DNA from: an uncultured Algoriphagus sp.
Lineage (GTDB): Bacteria; Bacteroidota; Bacteroidia; Cytophagales; Cyclobacteriaceae
Direction: 5' to 3'
Assembly (NCBI GenBank): GCA_903952135.1
Contig: CAJBER010000193.1
Span: forward strand, 1-46,224
Length of the DNA stretch: 46,224 bases
Shown here: in pieces, positions 26,827-35,137 of the stretch
How positions within the stretch are numbered: position 1 is the stretch's first letter
Layout of the letters: the number at the start of each line of letters is the position of its first letter
Notes under the pieces: model-generated
Told to the model about the DNA's origin: nothing
What the model saw: only the letters and a program-made list of their open reading frames with translations
Databases searched by the model: none
Translations under genes and position numbers: made by a program

Positions 26827-28458
26827 ATGAAACATTTCTTTTTTGGCATTCTTCTGGCCTTTTCTCTTGGTACCGCTGCGGTGGCGCAACAAGCTCCAAA
26901 AAAGCCAAAGCTGGTAGTGGGCATCATTGTTGACCAAATGCGTCAGGAATATTTGTATCGCTTTGCCGACCGTTTTGGGGAAGGTGGATTCAAGCGCTTT
27001 ACGCAACAGGGATTTATGATGACCAATGGGCATTACAACTATATTCCTACCTACACAGGTCCTGGTCACGCCTCCGTTTATACTGGAGCGACACCGGCTA
27101 CGCATGGGGTGATTGGCAACAATTGGTACGTGCCTTCTTTGAAAAAAATGATTTACTGCGCGGAGGATTCCCTGGTTAGCAATGTGGGAGGAACTCCTGA
27201 AAATGGAAAAATTAGCCCTCGCAATTTGTTGACCACGACCATCACCGATGAGTTGCGACTTTCCACAGGGAAGCGCTCCAAAGTAGTAGGCATTGCCATC
27301 AAGGATCGAGGAGCAAGTTTCCCTGCAGGCCATACGGGAGATGCCTACTGGTACGATGACGTAAATGGGGACTGGATGACTTCCACCTATTACCGGCAGA
27401 CCCTACCTACTTGGGTGACGAATTTTAATGCAAAAAAGCGTCCTGATCATTACCTAAGCCAAACTTGGAAAACCCTTTTTCCGGTGGAGACCTATGTGAA
27501 TAGCCTTCCGGATCACAACGACTTTGAGTCTCCCTTTATTGGTAAGGATAGTCCTAGTTTTCCCTACGATTTAGCGGCCTTGAAAGGAGCCAATGGAGGT
27601 TATGGTTTGGTACCTTCCACTCCTTTTGGCAATAGCCTCACCTTGGATTTTGCCTATGCGGCCTTGGAAGGGGAAAAATTAGGTCAAGGGCAGGTTACCG
27701 ATTTCCTCGCGATCAGCTTCTCCAGTCCGGATTACATTGGCCACCGATTTGGCCCCTCTTCCATTGAAGTAGAGGACAATTACTTGCGATTGGATCGGGA
27801 GCTGGCTCAGTTCTTTACCTACCTGGATCAAAAGTTGGGCAAGGGCGAATACCTTGTCTTTATCTCAGCGGATCATGCCGTAGCGGATGTGCCCCAGTAC
27901 ATGTTGAGTGAGCGTATTCCTGCTGGAAATTTCAATTCCGGGATGGTTCAAGGTCAGTTGAAAGGATTTGCGCTAGCCAATTATGGGGAGGGAGATTGGA
28001 TTCTTAATTTTTCCAACGAGCAAGTGTTCTTGAATCATGCCTTGATCCAAGAGAAAAAAATGGATTTAGAGAAGATGCAGCGCGATATCGCTCAGTTTGT
28101 CTTGGGATTTGCTGGAGTTAAGGAAGCCTACACGGCTGCAGACCTTCGTCGCCAGGAATTTACCCAGGCTCCGGCGCATCTCTTGCAGATGGGCTACAAT
28201 CACAAGGCTTCAGGGGATGTATTGCTCGTGTTGGAACCGGCCTGGTTGGTGGGCGGAAAGCGTGGAACTACCCATGGTTCGGGCTACTCTTACGATACCC
28301 ATGTGCCGATTGCTTTTTACGGTTGGGGGATCAAGCCGGGAAAAAGTTCAGCCTACACCACCGTAACAGACATTGTTCCAACTCTAGCCAATTTGCTTCA
28401 AATCCGGATGCCGAATGGTACTACCGGTCAGCCTATTCAAGCAGTAATTGGAAATTAA
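26827..28458 (+). CDS. PafA-like alkaline phosphatase, exported
   Basis: A 543-residue member of the alkaline phosphatase superfamily with signal peptide MKHFFFGILLAFSLGTAAVA. The Thr nucleophile appears to be T77 in PTYTGPGHAS, with N98 in IGNNWY and the K159-D-R161 pair in IKDRGASFPAG. The spacing follows the PafA monoesterase of Elizabethkingia (T79, N100, K162, R164). The metal ligands D36 (VDQMR) and the later SADHAVAD and THGSGYSYDTHVP histidines are present. This predicts a calcium-independent periplasmic phosphate monoesterase that releases phosphate from broad substrates. It is a single-gene unit. Confidence 0.88.
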   Translation: MKHFFFGILLAFSLGTAAVAQQAPKKPKLVVGIIVDQMRQEYLYRFADRFGEGGFKRFTQQGFMMTNGHYNYIPTYTGPGHASVYTGATPATHGVIGNNWYVPSLKKMIYCAEDSLVSNVGGTPENGKISPRNLLTTTITDELRLSTGKRSKVVGIAIKDRGASFPAGHTGDAYWYDDVNGDWMTSTYYRQTLPTWVTNFNAKKRPDHYLSQTWKTLFPVETYVNSLPDHNDFESPFIGKDSPSFPYDLAALKGANGGYGLVPSTPFGNSLTLDFAYAALEGEKLGQGQVTDFLAISFSSPDYIGHRFGPSSIEVEDNYLRLDRELAQFFTYLDQKLGKGEYLVFISADHAVADVPQYMLSERIPAGNFNSGMVQGQLKGFALANYGEGDWILNFSNEQVFLNHALIQEKKMDLEKMQRDIAQFVLGFAGVKEAYTAADLRRQEFTQAPAHLLQMGYNHKASGDVLLVLEPAWLVGGKRGTTHGSGYSYDTHVPIAFYGWGIKPGKSSAYTTVTDIVPTLANLLQIRMPNGTTGQPIQAVIGN

Positions 28459-28491
28459 TTTTCAGTCAAATTCCCGTTCCGATTTTTTTAG

Positions 28492-28526
28492 AAAGGGCTT
28501 CCTCAGCAAGAGGGAGCCCTTTTTCG
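28492..28526 (+). terminator. Terminator after the phosphatase gene
   Basis: A 13-position stem with one G-T pair (28492-28504 with 28510-28522), loop AGCAA, then T at 28520-28524. Confidence 0.85.
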
Positions 28527-28629
28527 TTTCTATTTTTTGAAAAAATCCAATTTATTACTTACTGAAAATCAAGGATTTACTTGGGGGATAAATTTTTTGT
28601 TTCTATTTTTAGTCAATACGTTTCTCAAA

Positions 28630-29040
28630 ATGCCCCATTCACACTCAAATATCTGGACGCACCTAGTTCTTTGGACCAAAGGACATGCTCCATTGATTAC
28701 CTCTGAAATGGCGGGGTCTATCAAAAAAGTACTCGAAGAATTGCCTTTGGATTTTTACGAGAAACAAACTCATCTCAGCGTACTGCCAAACCATATTCAC
28801 TTATTAATCAAGTTGCCTGGCAACCATTCCGTGGACGAGTTGGCCCGCTACGTACAGCAGCTGATTTGTAAGAAGTTGCTGCAAGAGGGATTTGCAAACT
28901 GCCCTGAATGGGATGAGGATTATTACGCGCATTCAGTCAGCCTCAACCGTCTTTCTACAGAGAAGAGTTTACTGGACCGACAAGAATACAAGCACAAGGA
29001 GATTTCCTTGGAAGAGGAATTGAAATTTTTGGGCCTTTAA
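28630..29040 (+). CDS. IS200/REP-type HUH (Y1) transposase-like protein, catalytic Tyr replaced
   Basis: A 136-residue protein of the small Y1 HUH nuclease fold. The start THLVLWTKGHAPLIT, the HUH motif H55-I-H57 in LPNHIHLLIKLP and the late DYYAHSVS and RQEYKHKEISLEEEL segments all follow IS200/RAYT transposases. In that family a Tyr stands four residues before the conserved Q of YIxNQ; here the position is L114 (LLDRQ). No other Tyr is near enough to replace it, so strand transfer is probably lost. The ATG at 28630 matches the family start; upstream in-frame codons do not. No IS end hairpins or target duplication are evident. Confidence 0.78.
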   Translation: MPHSHSNIWTHLVLWTKGHAPLITSEMAGSIKKVLEELPLDFYEKQTHLSVLPNHIHLLIKLPGNHSVDELARYVQQLICKKLLQEGFANCPEWDEDYYAHSVSLNRLSTEKSLLDRQEYKHKEISLEEELKFLGL

Positions 29041-29048
29041 GTTTGGCC

Positions 29049-29072
29049 TCACCCTCACCCTCACCCTCACCC
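29049..29072. repeat. Tandem TCACCC hexamer repeat, four units
   Basis: Four perfect copies of TCACCC begin 8 bases after the HUH protein stop and lie just before the terminator. Its complement, GGGTGA repeats, is G-rich. Confidence 0.9.
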
Positions 29073-29076
29073 ATAA

Positions 29077-29110
29077 AAAAACCGGAGTAAAATCCGGTTT
29101 TTGTTTTTTT
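29077..29110. terminator. Bidirectional terminator between the HUH gene and hgdA-like gene
   Basis: A 10-bp stem AAAAACCGGA (29077-29086) with TCCGGTTTTT (29093-29102), flanked by T on the plus side and by A on the left, so it can stop transcription from both convergent genes. Confidence 0.88.
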
Positions 29111-30272
29111 AGGTAGTCCAACTCATGGGGTAGTTTTTGTCTACAAATTCCAAGGCGTCGGTGGTGATTTGAAGCGACCGGAAGGTGTCTAGCATGACCG
29201 CATATTCATGGGTTTCCTTGGCTCCGATGGATTTTTCCACCGTTCCTGGATGTGGACCATGGGGTAGGCCTCCCATGTGCAAGGTAAATGAGCCTCGATC
29301 AATTCCTTTTCTACTCATAAACTCCCCTTCGGCATAGTACAAGACCTCGTCAGAGTCAATGTTGCTATGGTTGTAGGGTGCTGGAATGGACAAAGGATGG
29401 TAGTCAAACAAGCGAGGAACAAAGGAGCAAACTACAAATCCTGCAGCCTGGAAGGTCTGGTGCACGGGAGGTGGCTGGTGGATTCTGCCTGTGATCGGTT
29501 CAAAGTCGTGAATGGATAGGGCATAGGGATAGAGGTAGCCATCCCAACCCACGATGTCCAAGGGACTGTGGGCATAGTGGTAGGGGTGAAGCATTCCTTG
29601 CTTTTTGATTTGGATCAGGTAATCTCCCTTTTGCTCTTCCAGGTGAATCTCGTGTGGGGGGCGAATGTCTCGTTCGCAGTAGGGCGAATGCTCGAGCAGT
29701 TGACCCACTTCATTTCGGTAGCGCTTGACCGTTTCGATAGGTCCTTGAGATTCCATGACCAAGAGACGCAAAGGCCCTTCTTCATTGAATTCAAATCGGT
29801 AAATGGTCGTTCTTGGAATGACGATGTAATCGCCTTTTTTGACTACTAGCTTTCCAAATTGGGAATACATCACTCCTTCTCCATCGTGGATGTAGATCAA
29901 CTCGTCTCCATCGGCATTTTTGAAAAAATAATCCATCTTCCGTTGCTTCGGGGTGCAGATGCCCATCATCACGTCGTTGTTGATTAGGAGCATGCGGCGA
30001 GCGCTGAGGTAATCCTCTCCGGTGATGCCTACACCTGAAGTTTTGAGGTGCGTTTGGTTGAGCCCATGCGCATCGGCTGCCGTCCAACTGTAGGGGGTGG
30101 GCTTTCCGATGGATTTTACTTCATTGGGATTGTAGATGTGGTAGAGGTTGGAGTAGATTCCTGAGAACCCTTTGGAACTCACAAGCTCTTCTTTGTATAG
30201 GCTGCCATCAGGTTGGCGAAACTGGGTGTGTCTTTTTGGAGGAATTTGTCCGAGTCGAACGTAGTATGCCAT
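29109..30272 (-). CDS. hmgA: Homogentisate 1,2-dioxygenase
   Basis: A 387-residue cupin dioxygenase that opens the ring of homogentisate in tyrosine and phenylalanine degradation. The iron-site residues appear in PYNHSNIDSDEVLYYAEG (His and Glu) and LPHGPHPGTVE (His), in the last quarter. The ending ETHEYAVMLDTF is typical. The ATG at 30272 (MAYYVRLGQIPPKRH) is chosen over the upstream in-frame ATG at 30347 because homologues start there. Other genes of the pathway (hppD, fahA) are not next to it. It is divergent from the GH16 gene. Confidence 0.9.
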   Translation of the reverse strand: MAYYVRLGQIPPKRHTQFRQPDGSLYKEELVSSKGFSGIYSNLYHIYNPNEVKSIGKPTPYSWTAADAHGLNQTHLKTSGVGITGEDYLSARRMLLINNDVMMGICTPKQRKMDYFFKNADGDELIYIHDGEGVMYSQFGKLVVKKGDYIVIPRTTIYRFEFNEEGPLRLLVMESQGPIETVKRYRNEVGQLLEHSPYCERDIRPPHEIHLEEQKGDYLIQIKKQGMLHPYHYAHSPLDIVGWDGYLYPYALSIHDFEPITGRIHQPPPVHQTFQAAGFVVCSFVPRLFDYHPLSIPAPYNHSNIDSDEVLYYAEGEFMSRKGIDRGSFTLHMGGLPHGPHPGTVEKSIGAKETHEYAVMLDTFRSLQITTDALEFVDKNYPMSWTT

Positions 30273-30381
30273 AATTTTGGGAGTATATTCGTTGCTAAAA
30301 TAGGTGATATCCTCGATTCTCCAGAGATACCTACTTGATTTTGTCAACCTTGTCTCAGTTAAAAAAGTTTTTCTTCCTGCT

Positions 30382-31191
30382 ATGAAAGTTATTTATCTCT
30401 TGTCGCTTGGCCTTCTTTTTTCTTTTTCTACCTATTCCCAAGGATCAAAATCCGGAGCCAAGCTCCTTTGGTCAGATGAGTTTGACTTAGATGGTCTTCC
30501 TAATTCGAGCAAATGGAGCCTTGAGGTGGGAGATCATGGATGGGGCAACAATGAGCTTCAACTCTATACTTCCGGGCAATCGAAGAATGCACGCGTGCAA
30601 GGAGGGGTGTTGCTCGTAGAGGCCCATGCGGATGCGAGTCAGCCCAAGGGCTATACCTCCGCCAAACTGGTCTCCAAAGGAAAGGGGTCCTGGCAATACG
30701 GCTATGTAGAAGTTCGTGCCAAGTTGCCTCAAGGACGCGGTACCTGGCCGGCGATTTGGATGCTTCCTGAGGAAGATCGATTTGGAGGCTGGCCAAAGAA
30801 TGGAGAAATCGACATCATGGAGCATGTGGGCTATGACCCTGGAACTGTGCATTGGACGGTGCATACCGAAGCCTTCAATCACATGATTGGAACACAAAAA
30901 GGAGGAAAGTTGCTGGTTCCAGATTTTGCCACTGAATTCCATACCTATGCTGCGGATTGGAAGAAGGAGCAAATCGATTTTTACATTGATGGAAAGTTCT
31001 ATTTCACTTTCAAAAATACAGGTAATGATTACAAGGAATGGCCTTTTGACCAACCCTTTTACTTGATTCTCAACCTTGCTGTGGGAGGCAACTGGGGTGG
31101 AAAAGAGGGAGTAGATCCGGCTATTTGGCCGCAACGTATGGAGGTGGATTACGTGCGGGTGTACAATCAAAACCCAAATCAAAATCCCTGA
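30382..31191 (+). CDS. Glycoside hydrolase family 16, laminarinase-like
   Basis: A 269-residue secreted beta-glucanase. A signal peptide MKVIYLLSLGLLFSFSTYS precedes the jelly-roll domain. The GH16 catalytic box GEIDIMEHVG gives nucleophile E142, D144 and acid/base E147, in the beta-bulge type seen in laminarinases that cut beta-1,3-glucan. GTWPAIWMLP and the ending MEVDYVRVYNQ are conserved. No carbohydrate-binding module or T9SS domain is attached. It lies 0.8 kb from the sugar-oxidation operon and may feed it with oligosaccharides; this link is inference. Confidence 0.93.
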   Translation: MKVIYLLSLGLLFSFSTYSQGSKSGAKLLWSDEFDLDGLPNSSKWSLEVGDHGWGNNELQLYTSGQSKNARVQGGVLLVEAHADASQPKGYTSAKLVSKGKGSWQYGYVEVRAKLPQGRGTWPAIWMLPEEDRFGGWPKNGEIDIMEHVGYDPGTVHWTVHTEAFNHMIGTQKGGKLLVPDFATEFHTYAADWKKEQIDFYIDGKFYFTFKNTGNDYKEWPFDQPFYLILNLAVGGNWGGKEGVDPAIWPQRMEVDYVRVYNQNPNQNP

Positions 31192-31270
31192 AATTTGCCT
31201 TAAATCACTTGGGAAAGAGGTGGAATCTGGTTTATTTCTCTCTTACAAATAGTTAGAACTACTTACAGCT

Positions 31271-31918
31271 ATGGCAACTTCCTATAAAAAACGAAAAATA
31301 ACCGGCTTCCTGATTATCGGGGTGCTCGTGGTGCTACTGTATGGAAAGAATCTATTGGAGCGCCAATCTTTTCGAAGCGTGAGCAGTACGCTATCCGATG
31401 TGTATGAGGATCGCTTGCTGGTGGAGAGCTATATTTTTCAGATCTCCGAAAAGCTATTTACGATTCAAAAGTTGGTGGATCACTGTACCCTCAATTTTGA
31501 CTACTCCAAGGCAGTGCTGGAGATTTCCAAGGAGGAGCAGGCGATATTAAAACTGGTGGCAGCTTTTGAAGCAACACAGTTGACGGAGCAGGAGGCTACC
31601 TTATTGGCAGATTTCAAACGCATCATTGAGAAAGACCTGAGCATCAAAAGCTATCAACTGCTTTACAATGATTCTACAGGCGTAAATGAGGCCCAAGTCA
31701 AGGTTTACGATCAAAAGATTGCTCGTGCCCAGCAAGACTTGGAGAAATTGAGTGCTATCCAGTTGGAGGAAGGAGAAAAATTGGTTTCCAAAGCAAAAAC
31801 CTTGATCAATCGATCTCAAATCTGGGCGCAGTTTGAACTGGCCCTACTCCTAATTTTCATTTTGGTGATTTACATCTACATCTTCAAAAAGCCTGTTCAA
31901 GAGGAATTTGCGGATTAA
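31271..31918 (+). CDS. Orphan four-helix-bundle sensor-like membrane protein
   Basis: A 215-residue membrane protein with helices at about 9-28 and 186-209 bracketing an all-helical region of ~155 residues. This topology, with the charged KKRK before the first helix, is that of the 4HB_MCP chemoreceptor ligand-binding domain. There is no HAMP, kinase or methyl-accepting domain after the second helix; the protein stops 8 residues later. It may act as a partner of another sensor or as a structural protein. Function unknown. It is the last plus-strand gene before the convergent sugar-oxidation operon. Confidence 0.65.
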   Translation: MATSYKKRKITGFLIIGVLVVLLYGKNLLERQSFRSVSSTLSDVYEDRLLVESYIFQISEKLFTIQKLVDHCTLNFDYSKAVLEISKEEQAILKLVAAFEATQLTEQEATLLADFKRIIEKDLSIKSYQLLYNDSTGVNEAQVKVYDQKIARAQQDLEKLSAIQLEEGEKLVSKAKTLINRSQIWAQFELALLLIFILVIYIYIFKKPVQEEFAD

Positions 31919-31921
31919 ACA

Positions 31922-31958
31922 CCAAAAAAAACTGCCTGCCCTTTTGAAAGGCAGGCAG
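31922..31958 (-). terminator. Terminator of the minus-strand sugar-oxidation operon, built on a CTGCCTGCC palindrome
   Basis: CTGCCTGCC at 31932-31940 pairs with GGCAGGCAG at 31950-31958. On the minus strand the stem is followed by a run of T (A at 31924-31931). The arms match the GGCAGGC palindromes near 40080, 41702 and 41795. Confidence 0.85.
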
Positions 31959-31974
31959 CAGGTTGAAATTCAAA

Positions 31975-32526
31975 TTAAACCCAGGCTCGGTCTCCTTTTT
32001 TGTAATCCAGGCAAGGATCAAATCGTCCTGGTGTTTCTTGGTATCTAAGTGCTTGGGTAGCGCCAATTTCTGAGCTGAAGTAGCCCAGCACGGTCAAATC
32101 GCGAAGCATGTGGATGATTTCAGGTTGCTTTTCCTCTCCACTAGCTACATACTTTTGGTGCATTGCGTTGAGGAATGCCAAGCGATCTTCTGGAGTTCCT
32201 TCCATAAAGTCTACACTCTTTTCCGCTTTGAAATCAGTTCGGATGGTATTCAATCCGGTGATAAAGGTGGTTTGCTGGTCTGCATCGTAGCAATCCTTCA
32301 CCATCATCTGCATAAACTCCCCAATTTTGGTTGCTTTTGCTCCCGGGGTATCTGTAGTAGGAATGATGGTTTCTCCAATCTCATCCAAAAAGGCCAAATC
32401 CTCAGCGGTAAAGTTCAAATCTTTTAACTGTGAACCGGGTGCACATCCGGTTAGAAGTGCTGTTGAACCGATAAATGTTCCTCCCATCAGGAGTGCCACA
32501 GATTTTAGCGCGTCTCTTCTATTCAT
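31975..32526 (-). CDS. Gluconate 2-dehydrogenase subunit 3 family protein, Tat lipoprotein
   Basis: A 183-residue small subunit that pairs with GMC-type dehydrogenases. Its N-terminus has the twin-arginine motif NRRDALKSVALLMGG and a lipobox LLTGC near residue 28, so it should be exported folded by Tat and anchored as a lipoprotein. The IGETIIPTTDTPGAKATKIGEF motif is the family signature. The adjacent GMC protein has no signal peptide, so the two are probably exported together, as in gluconate and glucoside dehydrogenases. The ATG at 32526 is preferred to 32535 because it gives a tidy Tat signal. It ends the operon, just before the terminator. Confidence 0.85.
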   Translation of the reverse strand: MNRRDALKSVALLMGGTFIGSTALLTGCAPGSQLKDLNFTAEDLAFLDEIGETIIPTTDTPGAKATKIGEFMQMMVKDCYDADQQTTFITGLNTIRTDFKAEKSVDFMEGTPEDRLAFLNAMHQKYVASGEEKQPEIIHMLRDLTVLGYFSSEIGATQALRYQETPGRFDPCLDYKKGDRAWV

Positions 32527-32547
32527 TAAAGTCATGTTCTTGTCGGA

Positions 32548-34227
32548 TTAGAGGTTTTGCTTTTTCAATTCTTCAACGGCAAAAGCAGCTGCTCTCGCGG
32601 TCAAGGCCATGTAGGTAAGCGAAGGGTTTTGTGCTGCTGCAGAGGTCATGCAGGCTCCATCCGTCACAAACACGTTTTTGGCGTCCCATACTTGGTTGTT
32701 GCCATTCAAGACCGAAGTCTTTGGATCTCTACCCATACGCGCTGTTCCCATTTCGTGGATTCCATTTCCAAAAATGTAGCCATTGTCAAAGGTCTTCACA
32801 TTTTTGAATCCTGCTACCTCGAGCATTTCTGCCGCATCGCTCATCATGTCCACGCGCATTTTCTGCTCGTTTTCTTTGATTTCCGCACTCATGACTAGGG
32901 CTTCCATTCCCCACTTGTCTTTTACGGAGTCGCTGAGTTTGATCAAGTTGTCGTGGTACGGAAGAATTTCTCCAAAGGCTGTGATGCCCATGGACCATGG
33001 TCCTGGTTCGGTGAGGGCATCTTTCATAGGACCACCTAGTCCTAGTTCGGCTACATCTCTACTCCAACCACTGCGGCTGGCACCTCCTTGGTAGCCAAAG
33101 CCTCGGATGTAATCTCGCTTATCGCCATTCACATTTCGGAAGCGTGGGATGTACAATCCGGTAGGGCGCTTGCCAAAATAGTACTTGTCCTCAAATCCTT
33201 CGTAGGTACCGCTGGCACCCAAGCGGAAATGGTGGTCCATTATATTGTGTCCCAATTCGCCTGAGCTAGAACCCAACCCACCTGGCCAGATATCTGTAGC
33301 ACTACGCATGAGAATGGCCGTTGAAGCGATGGTGGAGGCGCAGAGGAAAATGATTTTAGCGGAAAACTCCATCGTCTGGTTTGTTTCTCCATCGATGATC
33401 TCCACGCCGGTAGCCTTCTGGCTGTTTTTGTCGTAAATCAATCTTCTGACGATAGACCAAGGGCGTAGCGTCAGCTTTCCAGTGGCCATGGCTGCAGGCA
33501 GGGTAGAAGCCTGGGTGGAGAAATAGCCTCCAAACGGACAGCCTAGGGAACACTTATTGCGGTATTGGCAACCTGGGCGTCCAGGTAGTGGCTGCGTGAT
33601 GTTGGCAGGTCTACCGATGATCCAATTTCGTGCACCTTTGTAATGTTCTTTGATTTTGGCTGTTCCAGCCTCTTCTACACAGTTCATCGGCATTGGTGGC
33701 TGAAATTCACCATCAGGCAATACGTCAAGACCTTCCTTTGATCCGGATACCCCAATGAATTTCTCTACATAGCTGTACCAAGGAGCAATGTCCTTGTAGC
33801 GAATAGGCCAGTCCACCGCGATGCCATCCTTGGCATTGGCTTCAAAGTCCATTTCAGACCAGCGGTAGGATTGTCTACCCCAAAGAAGGGAGCGACCTCC
33901 TACTTGATAGCCTCTAAACCAGTTGAATGGTTTTTCTTCTACATAGGGGGAATCACTTTCGTGTGCCCACCAATCCAAGTTGAGCTCATTGAGCACATAG
34001 TCACGCTGAAGGGTGGGATGGTTGGCAAGTAGCTCTTGGGTTCTACGGCCTCTGTGAGGAACTTCCCAAGGTGCCAAGGTGGCCGATTTGTAATCTTTTA
34101 CGTGCTCGACATTTGGGCCTCTTTCTAGAAGAAGTACGCGAAGGCCCTTCTCAGTAAGCTCTTTTGCGGCCCATCCGCCACTAATTCCTGACCCAACTAC
34201 AATTGCGTCATACGCTTCATTTGCCAT
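32548..34227 (-). CDS. GMC family oxidoreductase (FAD-dependent sugar dehydrogenase)
   Basis: A 559-residue FAD enzyme of the glucose-methanol-choline family. The FAD loop is VVGSGISGGWAAKELTEKG (about 11-29) and the C-terminal domain holds HEMGTARMG and NPSLTYMALTARAA with the catalytic His/Asn region. A cysteine cluster C-x5-C-x3-C (CQYRNKCSLGC, about 209-219) resembles the iron-sulfur site of FAD/Fe-S sugar dehydrogenases. It lacks a signal peptide and probably leaves the cytoplasm with its Tat-borne partner encoded 21 bases downstream. Glucoside 3-dehydrogenases have this subunit pair; substrate here is inference. Confidence 0.88.
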   Translation of the reverse strand: MANEAYDAIVVGSGISGGWAAKELTEKGLRVLLLERGPNVEHVKDYKSATLAPWEVPHRGRRTQELLANHPTLQRDYVLNELNLDWWAHESDSPYVEEKPFNWFRGYQVGGRSLLWGRQSYRWSEMDFEANAKDGIAVDWPIRYKDIAPWYSYVEKFIGVSGSKEGLDVLPDGEFQPPMPMNCVEEAGTAKIKEHYKGARNWIIGRPANITQPLPGRPGCQYRNKCSLGCPFGGYFSTQASTLPAAMATGKLTLRPWSIVRRLIYDKNSQKATGVEIIDGETNQTMEFSAKIIFLCASTIASTAILMRSATDIWPGGLGSSSGELGHNIMDHHFRLGASGTYEGFEDKYYFGKRPTGLYIPRFRNVNGDKRDYIRGFGYQGGASRSGWSRDVAELGLGGPMKDALTEPGPWSMGITAFGEILPYHDNLIKLSDSVKDKWGMEALVMSAEIKENEQKMRVDMMSDAAEMLEVAGFKNVKTFDNGYIFGNGIHEMGTARMGRDPKTSVLNGNNQVWDAKNVFVTDGACMTSAAAQNPSLTYMALTARAAAFAVEELKKQNL

Positions 34228-34252
34228 AGTAATGGTATTGGTTTAATTGTTA

Positions 34253-35125
34253 TTAGACATCGCAAACCTGCACGGCATGTCCCAGTGCAGCAATTTTATC
34301 TTCTCCCTTGGGGATAAATTCATGGGAAACATAGCCTTTGAAACCCGAATCTACAATAGCCTGCATGATAGGCGGGTAATTTATTTCTTGGCTTTCATCC
34401 AAATCATTTCTTCCTGGGTTTCCAGCCGTGTGGTAATGGCCAAAGTATTGGTGGTTGTTACGAATGGTGCGAATGATATCGCCCTCGTCAATTTGCATGT
34501 GGTAAATATCGAAAAGTAGTTTGAAGTTCTCACTTCCGATGCGCTTGCACAGTTCGATACCCCAGGCAGATTTGTCGCATAGGTAATCCTTGTGATCCAC
34601 CCGGCTATTGAGCAGCTCCATGGTGATGATTACTCCGTGCTTTTCTGCTTGGCTGAGGATTTTTTTGATCCCGATTTCACAGTTTTTCAATCCGGTCTCG
34701 TCGTCCATGCCTCTTCTATTTCCTGAAAAGGCAATCACGTTCTTGTAGCCAGCCTTTTGCACAAGAGGAATCAATTCTAGGTAGTTTTTTTCCAGTTGGG
34801 CATGAAAATTAGGCTCGTTGAATCCATCAGCAATGCTAATCTCCGCGCCGTTGCACATGGAGCAATGGATGTCGTATTTTTTGAGAAGATCCCAGTTGGC
34901 TGGGCTGATCAAGTCAATGGCACCTACCCCAACAGATTTGATCTGTGCACAGAGTTGTTCGAGGCTAAGTGGGCGCATGGACCAGGCGCAAACTCCATGG
35001 TTGATATTGCCCTTGAGGGCATAAGTTTCCTTTTCTTTAAACTCCATGGAGGATAGTGTGCCCATTGCGGCACCGCCGAGGAGCATTTTTTTAAAGGAGG
35101 AGCGTCTTCCTGAGTCGAAGGTCAT
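34253..35125 (-). CDS. TIM-barrel sugar isomerase/epimerase, hydroxypyruvate isomerase-like, exported
   Basis: A 290-residue AP-endonuclease-2/sugar-phosphate isomerase TIM barrel. The N-terminus GRRSSFKKMLLGGAAMG is a twin-arginine-like export signal. Metal-site residues fall in ITMELLNSRVDH, LLFDIYHMQI, GHYHTAGNPGRNDLD and GYVSHEFIP, matching the hydroxypyruvate isomerase subgroup. It lies between the permease (12 bases) and the GMC gene (25 bases). With export predicted, it probably isomerises or cleaves the oxidised sugar in the periplasm. Confidence 0.82.
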   Translation of the reverse strand: MTFDSGRRSSFKKMLLGGAAMGTLSSMEFKEKETYALKGNINHGVCAWSMRPLSLEQLCAQIKSVGVGAIDLISPANWDLLKKYDIHCSMCNGAEISIADGFNEPNFHAQLEKNYLELIPLVQKAGYKNVIAFSGNRRGMDDETGLKNCEIGIKKILSQAEKHGVIITMELLNSRVDHKDYLCDKSAWGIELCKRIGSENFKLLFDIYHMQIDEGDIIRTIRNNHQYFGHYHTAGNPGRNDLDESQEINYPPIMQAIVDSGFKGYVSHEFIPKGEDKIAALGHAVQVCDV

Positions 35126-35137
35126 GATGCGCAGGGG

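Noticed and set aside
28459-28629. Left end of an IS200-type element upstream of the HUH gene
   Set aside because: The only strong hairpin there is the phosphatase terminator, and no matching right-end structure or target motif is visible.
30487-31182. 231-codon minus-strand open frame opposite the GH16 gene
   Set aside because: GH16 catalytic residues and signal peptide are in the plus frame; the antisense product shows no family features.
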